From: Aliivibrio sp. 1S175
Lineage (GTDB): Bacteria > Pseudomonadota > Gammaproteobacteria > Enterobacterales > Vibrionaceae
Length of the DNA stretch: 64,000 nucleotides
Assembly: GCF_001690985.1 (NCBI RefSeq)
Contig: NZ_MAJS01000009.1
Coordinates: 1 to 64,000 of the forward strand
Reading direction: 5' to 3'
The notes beneath the pieces were generated by a model. It was not told where the DNA came from, did no database searches, and was given only the letters and a program-made list of their open reading frames with translations. Positions 60,289-64,000 of this stretch are shown in pieces. A program made the position numbers and the translations under genes. The number at the start of each line of letters is the position of its first letter. Positions within the stretch are counted from its first letter, which is position 1.

Positions 60289-61545
60289 TTATAGAGATAA
60301 GAATAGACCTGCGATTGTTGCTGACATTAAGTTAGATAATGTACCAGCAGCAACGGCTTTCATACCCATCTTAGCGATGTCATGACGACGTTCAGGAGCA
60401 AGGCTACCTAAACCACCAAGTAGGATTGCTACAGAAGAAAGGTTAGCAAAACCACATAGTGCGAATGAAATGATTGCTTTCGTTTTATCAGAAAGAACAA
60501 CTTCAGCGCCTTCAGCTAGGTATGGTGCAAAGTTTAAGTAAGCAACGAATTCGTTAACTACTAATTTTTGACCCAAGAAAGAACCTGCAATTGTCGCTTC
60601 TTCCCACGGCACACCGATTAGGAAAGCAACTGGAGCGAATACGTAACCAAGAATAAGCTCTAGTGTAATTTCTGGCATACCGAACCAACCACCAACACCA
60701 CCTAAGATACCGTTGATTAGTGCGATTAGACCGATGAAAGCAAGAAGCATTGCACCTACGTTTAACGCAAGTTGCATACCTGTTGCAGCACCTGCAGCAG
60801 CAGCATCGATTACGTTAGCTGGTTTGTCATCGCCTTTGTTATCAAGTGCGTCAAATTGGTCAACTGGAGTTTCTGTTTCTGGTTTAAGAATTTTAGCAAA
60901 TAAAAGACCACCAGGAGCTGCCATGAATGAAGCTGCGATTAGGTATTCTAGAGGCACGCCCATAGACGCATAACCCGCAAGTACACCACCAGCAACAGAA
61001 GCTAGACCACCACACATAACAGCAAACAATTCTGATTGAGTCATTTTTGGAATGAATGGACGAACAACTAGAGGTGCTTCTGTTTGACCAACGAAAATAT
61101 TCGCTGTAGCAGAAAGAGATTCCGCACGAGAAGTACCAAGTGCTTTTTGAAGAGCACCACCTAAGAAGTTAATCACAATTTGCATGATACCAAGGTAATA
61201 AAGTACCGCAGTTAATGATGCAAAGAATACGATTACAGGAAGTACGCGCAGTGCGAATACGAAACCGCCACCACCAAATACTTCAAACATTTTATTCGAG
61301 ACTAAGCCACCGAATAAGAATTCGATACCAGTGTTACCATAGTTGATTACATTCGCAACCGCTTCAGATGCACCTAAAAGTACATCACGACCCACAGGTA
61401 CGTATAGTATAAATGCACCTAGAATAAATTGAATGGCAAAAGCGCCACCGACAGTACGTAGATTGATTGCTTTGCGGTTATCAGATAGAAGTACTGCAAA
61501 AGCAAGCAGTGCTACAATCCCAACCAAGCTCATTAACAGGCTCAT
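60289..61545 (-). CDS. nupC: NupC Na+-coupled nucleoside transporter (CNT family)
   Basis: 418-residue concentrative nucleoside transporter, close to the V. cholerae CNT of known structure. Family segments include [13 protein letters not shown] (about 153-165), which binds the base, and NEFVAYLNF (about 330s), which binds ribose. It is transcribed before xapX and deoC on the same strand, with its own terminator. The promoter region carries two CRP-like sites. The ribosome binding site is weak (GGGAAA). Confidence 0.97.
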   Translation of the reverse strand: MSLLMSLVGIVALLAFAVLLSDNRKAINLRTVGGAFAIQFILGAFILYVPVGRDVLLGASEAVANVINYGNTGIEFLFGGLVSNKMFEVFGGGGFVFALRVLPVIVFFASLTAVLYYLGIMQIVINFLGGALQKALGTSRAESLSATANIFVGQTEAPLVVRPFIPKMTQSELFAVMCGGLASVAGGVLAGYASMGVPLEYLIAASFMAAPGGLLFAKILKPETETPVDQFDALDNKGDDKPANVIDAAAAGAATGMQLALNVGAMLLAFIGLIALINGILGGVGGWFGMPEITLELILGYVFAPVAFLIGVPWEEATIAGSFLGQKLVVNEFVAYLNFAPYLAEGAEVVLSDKTKAIISFALCGFANLSSVAILLGGLGSLAPERRHDIAKMGMKAVAAGTLSNLMSATIAGLFLSL

Positions 61546-61599
61546 AGTTAAAAGTTTCCCTAAAATTGATTGTTGGCGTGTTTCAAATTAGCGGGGGCG

Positions 61600-61694
61600 A
61601 TTATACTCACTGAACCACTAATAAAGTAATGCCGTTGTCACATATTCTGTCAACGTACATCATACATTCATTCATTAGTGTGATCTTTATCACT
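61600..61694 (-). promoter_or_regulatory. nupC promoter with tandem CRP-like sites
   Basis: On the minus strand a -10 TATAAT (61600-61605) without a good -35. TGTGA-N6-TCACT at 61679-61694 is a near-consensus CRP site, here centred near -93. TGTGACAACGGCATTA (61627-61642) has a perfect left half and centres near -41.5. The -41/-93 spacing is that of CytR-regulated E. coli promoters such as deoP2 and nupG. A clear CytR site is not seen. Confidence 0.65.
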
Positions 61695-61744
61695 AAGGAG
61701 TATCTAAAGATTCATCAATTACATCTAAAGAAATGACTGGCAAC

Positions 61745-62521
61745 TCAAATACCGAACAAATGATTAGTATTTCTATAAACAGCATTTGCAATCGTTTCCC
61801 TTGACTCTTTTCTCAACAAAATCAAACATTCTAGAATATGTCGTACTTTATCTGGCGAGTTAGGTACCCCCTGAAAACCAGATAATGGCATGTCAGGAGC
61901 GTCTGTTTCTAATAATAAACGATCTAAAGAAAGCTCAGAAATTGTGCGTTTTGTTTTAATCGCTCGCTCATAGCTAATCACACCACCGACACCAATATAG
62001 AAGCCCAAATTAATAAATTGATTCGCTTGTTGTAAGCTGCCACTAAACCCATGGATAACCCCGCCTTTCTCTGGTTTTATTTCTCGCAGTACTTTTAAAA
62101 CATGATCGTGACTTTTTCGGCTGTGTACAATTAAGGGAAGTTGGTGGGTTTTGGCTAATAAGCATTGCTCTCGAAATACATGTATTTGGATATCGCGATT
62201 GCATTCAGGATCCCAAAAATCTAACCCGCACTCTCCAATAGCAATACGAGCCTGAGCTTGAACTTTAAATTTGTCTTTCAGGCGTTCAATTTCATGTTCA
62301 TAATCAGAAGATATAAATAACGGGTGAATACCCAGCGCATAATACACCCCTTCATTTCTCTCAGCGAGTTCGCTTACCTTGTCCCAATTTAATTGATTAA
62401 CACTGGGCACAATAAACTTGGTTACACCACTCTCCTGGGCTTTATTAAGATAATACGTTTCACTTTCTGAAAAAGGAGAAAAATCTAAGTGACAATGGGT
62501 ATCTATCAATTTAAATGACAT
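61745..62521 (-). CDS. TatD-family metal-dependent hydrolase (YjjV-like)
   Basis: 258-residue TIM-barrel hydrolase of the TatD family, predicted DNase or related phosphodiesterase. Metal motifs include DTHCHLD (His9, His11), GECGLDFW, VHSRKS, HGFSGS and ETDAPDMP. The start was placed at the ATG that overlaps the TGA of the upstream small gene (TGATG); a GTG one codon earlier is possible. Overall it resembles E. coli YjjV more than TatD or YcfH, which is an inference. Confidence 0.9.
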   Translation of the reverse strand: MSFKLIDTHCHLDFSPFSESETYYLNKAQESGVTKFIVPSVNQLNWDKVSELAERNEGVYYALGIHPLFISSDYEHEIERLKDKFKVQAQARIAIGECGLDFWDPECNRDIQIHVFREQCLLAKTHQLPLIVHSRKSHDHVLKVLREIKPEKGGVIHGFSGSLQQANQFINLGFYIGVGGVISYERAIKTKRTISELSLDRLLLETDAPDMPLSGFQGVPNSPDKVRHILECLILLRKESRETIANAVYRNTNHLFGI

Positions 62522-62634
62522 CACTCTTCTTCTTTCTTATATGGCACACAACTGCGTTTATTTTCAGGTGTTAAACCAAGAGATAAGCACCATACGCCAC
62601 ACCCTTTAATCCATTGTTTAATTATCTTCCACAT
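62521..62634 (-). CDS. DUF5363-type small protein
   Basis: 37-residue basic protein starting MWKIIKQWIKGCGVW and containing LGLTPENKRSCVPYKK, a pattern seen in the small DUF5363 proteins of Vibrionaceae and relatives. GGGGAAG lies 6-7 bases before the ATG, an excellent ribosome binding site. Its TGA shares one base with the ATG of the TatD-family gene (TGATG), so the two are probably translationally coupled. Function unknown. Confidence 0.75.
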   Translation of the reverse strand: MWKIIKQWIKGCGVWCLSLGLTPENKRSCVPYKKEEE

Positions 62635-62695
62635 TAAAGCTTCCCCTATCACGGATATATCGAATTTAATAATCAGAACAAGTATAAACAATAGA

Positions 62696-62727
62696 TACAA
62701 AAACGGAGTCCGTTAAGACTCCGTTTA
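62696..62727 (-). terminator. Terminator of prfC
   Basis: On the minus strand AAACGGAGTC-TTAACG-GACTCCGTTT is followed by T residues. Confidence 0.9.
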
Positions 62728-62749
62728 GATTTATTAGCAATAGAACAAA

Positions 62750-64000
62750 TTAATGCTCTCGTGTTGCTCTGAATTGAACTTCAGGGAAACGCTCTACTGC
62801 TAAATTCAAATTAACCATAGTAGGCGCGATATACGTTAAATTATTGCCCCCATCTAATGCTAGGTTAGCTTGGCTCTTACGCTGGAAGTCATCCATGATT
62901 TTACCATCAGTACATTCAACCCAACGAGCGGTTGCAACACTGATACCTTCATAAATAGCTTCTACGTTATATTCTGATTTCAGACGAGAAACAACCACAT
63001 CAAACTGAAGAACACCAACCGCACCAACGATAAGATCGTTATTTTGTAACGGACGGAAAACCTGAACCGCACCTTCTTCAGAAAGTTGGACAAGACCTTT
63101 CAATAGTTGTTTTTGCTTCAACGGATCTTTTAGACGAATACGACGGAATAATTCAGGTGCAAAGTTTGGAATACCTGAGAACTTCAAGTTTTCACCTTGC
63201 GTGAAGGTATCACCTATTTGAATCGTGCCGTGGTTATGCAAACCAATGATGTCACCCGCATAGGCTGTTTCAGCACGAGAACGATCACCCGCCATAAAGG
63301 TTACCGCATCAGAAATACTGACGTTTTTACCTGTACGAACATGGTTCATTTTCATACTTTGGGTATAAGTACCCGATACAATACGCATGAAGGCAATACG
63401 GTCACGGTGCTTAGGATCCATGTTTGCTTGGATCTTAAATACAAATCCTGAGAATTTTTCTTCAGTTGCTTCAACTGCACGTTCTACTGCTTCACGCGTT
63501 TGTGGTGCAGGAGCCCATTCAGTCAAACCTTCAAGCATATGGTCAACACCAAAGTTACCTAGTGCCGTACCAAAGTAGACTGGTGTTAGCTCTCCTTTAA
63601 GAAATAACTCTAAATCAAACTCGTGCGCAGCGCCAATAACCAATTCAAGCTCTTCACGAACACTGCTCGCAAGTTCGTTACCGATAGCAACATCAAGCTC
63701 TGGGTTATCAAGACCTTTGATCGTGCGTACTTCTTGGATCTCATGGCCATGACCAGATTGATACAAGATCGTTTCATCACGGTGAATATGATAAACACCT
63801 TTAAACTCTTTACCACAACCGATAGGCCATGAAATAGGAGCACAAGCCATACCTAGCTCGCTTTCTACTTCGTCAAGCACTTCCATTGGGTCTCGTACTT
63901 CACGGTCCATTTTGTTCATGAAGGTTACGATTGGCGTATCACGTAAACGCGTTACTTCCATCAATTTACGAGTACGATCTTCGACACCTTTCGCGGCATC
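62750..64000 (-). CDS. prfC: Peptide chain release factor 3 (RF3), 5' end off the window
   Basis: The last 416 codons of the RF3 GTPase, which removes RF1/RF2 from the ribosome after peptide release. The reading frame is open to the edge and begins [13 protein letters not shown]; the P-loop region is outside. FMNKMDRE is the NKxD nucleotide motif, and the C-terminal segments [20 protein letters not shown] and ARWVE are typical. It has its own terminator and precedes the DUF5363-TatD pair. Confidence 0.97.
   Translation of the reverse strand, partial: DAAKGVEDRTRKLMEVTRLRDTPIVTFMNKMDREVRDPMEVLDEVESELGMACAPISWPIGCGKEFKGVYHIHRDETILYQSGHGHEIQEVRTIKGLDNPELDVAIGNELASSVREELELVIGAAHEFDLELFLKGELTPVYFGTALGNFGVDHMLEGLTEWAPAPQTREAVERAVEATEEKFSGFVFKIQANMDPKHRDRIAFMRIVSGTYTQSMKMNHVRTGKNVSISDAVTFMAGDRSRAETAYAGDIIGLHNHGTIQIGDTFTQGENLKFSGIPNFAPELFRRIRLKDPLKQKQLLKGLVQLSEEGAVQVFRPLQNNDLIVGAVGVLQFDVVVSRLKSEYNVEAIYEGISVATARWVECTDGKIMDDFQRKSQANLALDGGNNLTYIAPTMVNLNLAVERFPEVQFRATREH

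Overview
This 64 kb window is a typical low-GC, gene-dense stretch of a Vibrionaceae chromosome, most likely Aliivibrio (Vibrio) fischeri or a very close relative. The evidence is the low GC content, the order csrA-tRNA(Ser/Arg)-oadGAB and gshA-lipoprotein-luxS, the order fusA2-radA-PilZ protein-serB-deoDBAC-nupC known from Vibrio, and a small DUF2132 protein of the VF530 family, which was named after V. fischeri. I see no prophage, insertion sequence, CRISPR array, integron or genomic island. Almost every gene is a recognisable core gene.

Layout. (a) 1-4729: the leader and two promoters of an rRNA operon whose 16S gene lies off the left edge, then rluD-pgeF-clpB on the minus strand. (b) 4.9-8.2 kb, plus strand: bamD, raiA, pheA, yjjX; then trpR and slt on the minus strand. 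(c) 10.7-13.9 kb, plus strand: ettA and a small PilZ protein next to a membrane-anchored M23 endopeptidase. (d) 14.0-20.0 kb, minus strand: aroF-tyrA with TyrR-like boxes, the rpsP-rimM-trmD-rplS operon, and ffh. (e) 20.2-22.3 kb, plus strand: ypjD and corB. (f) 22.4-33.0 kb, minus strand: gshA, an SLT-fold lipoprotein and luxS; yqaA and an M16 protease lipoprotein; the Na+-pumping oxaloacetate decarboxylase oadGAB; and six tRNA genes (4 Arg-ACG, 2 Ser-GCT). (g) 33.3-39.2 kb, minus strand: pncC, recA with a LexA box, alaS-lysC and csrA. (h) 39.3-47.1 kb, plus strand: mutS, an acyl-CoA synthetase, codBA and the VF530-family protein. (i) 47.2-55.3 kb: a second EF-G, radA, a large two-PilZ protein (PlzC-like), serB and ytjB. 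(j) 55.3-62.6 kb, minus strand: the nucleoside locus nupC-xapX-deoC-deoA-deoB-deoD, preceded by a TatD hydrolase and a 37-residue DUF5363 protein. (k) The 3' part of prfC runs off the right edge.

How the genes work together. The window combines translation (rRNA, tRNA, S16, L19, RimM, TrmD, RluD, EF-G2, RF3, EttA, RaiA, AlaS, SRP protein), stress and repair (ClpB, RecA, MutS, RadA), aromatic amino-acid synthesis and control (PheA, TyrA, AroF, TrpR), envelope biogenesis (BamD, Slt, M23, PgeF), and nucleoside/base salvage (NupC, Deo, CodBA). Global regulators or signals made or sensed here are CsrA, LuxS (AI-2) and two c-di-GMP receptor candidates.

I found no convincing undescribed multi-gene system. 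The observations most worth a second look are regulatory or structural: the structured xapX-deoC leader, a deo/nupC-type tandem CRP promoter, intrinsic terminators placed inside same-strand gene series (gshA/luxS and deoB/deoD), a tRNA-Ser copy with A73, the PilZ-M23 gene pair, and the absence of recX between recA and alaS. All assignments come from reading the sequence; no database search was run.
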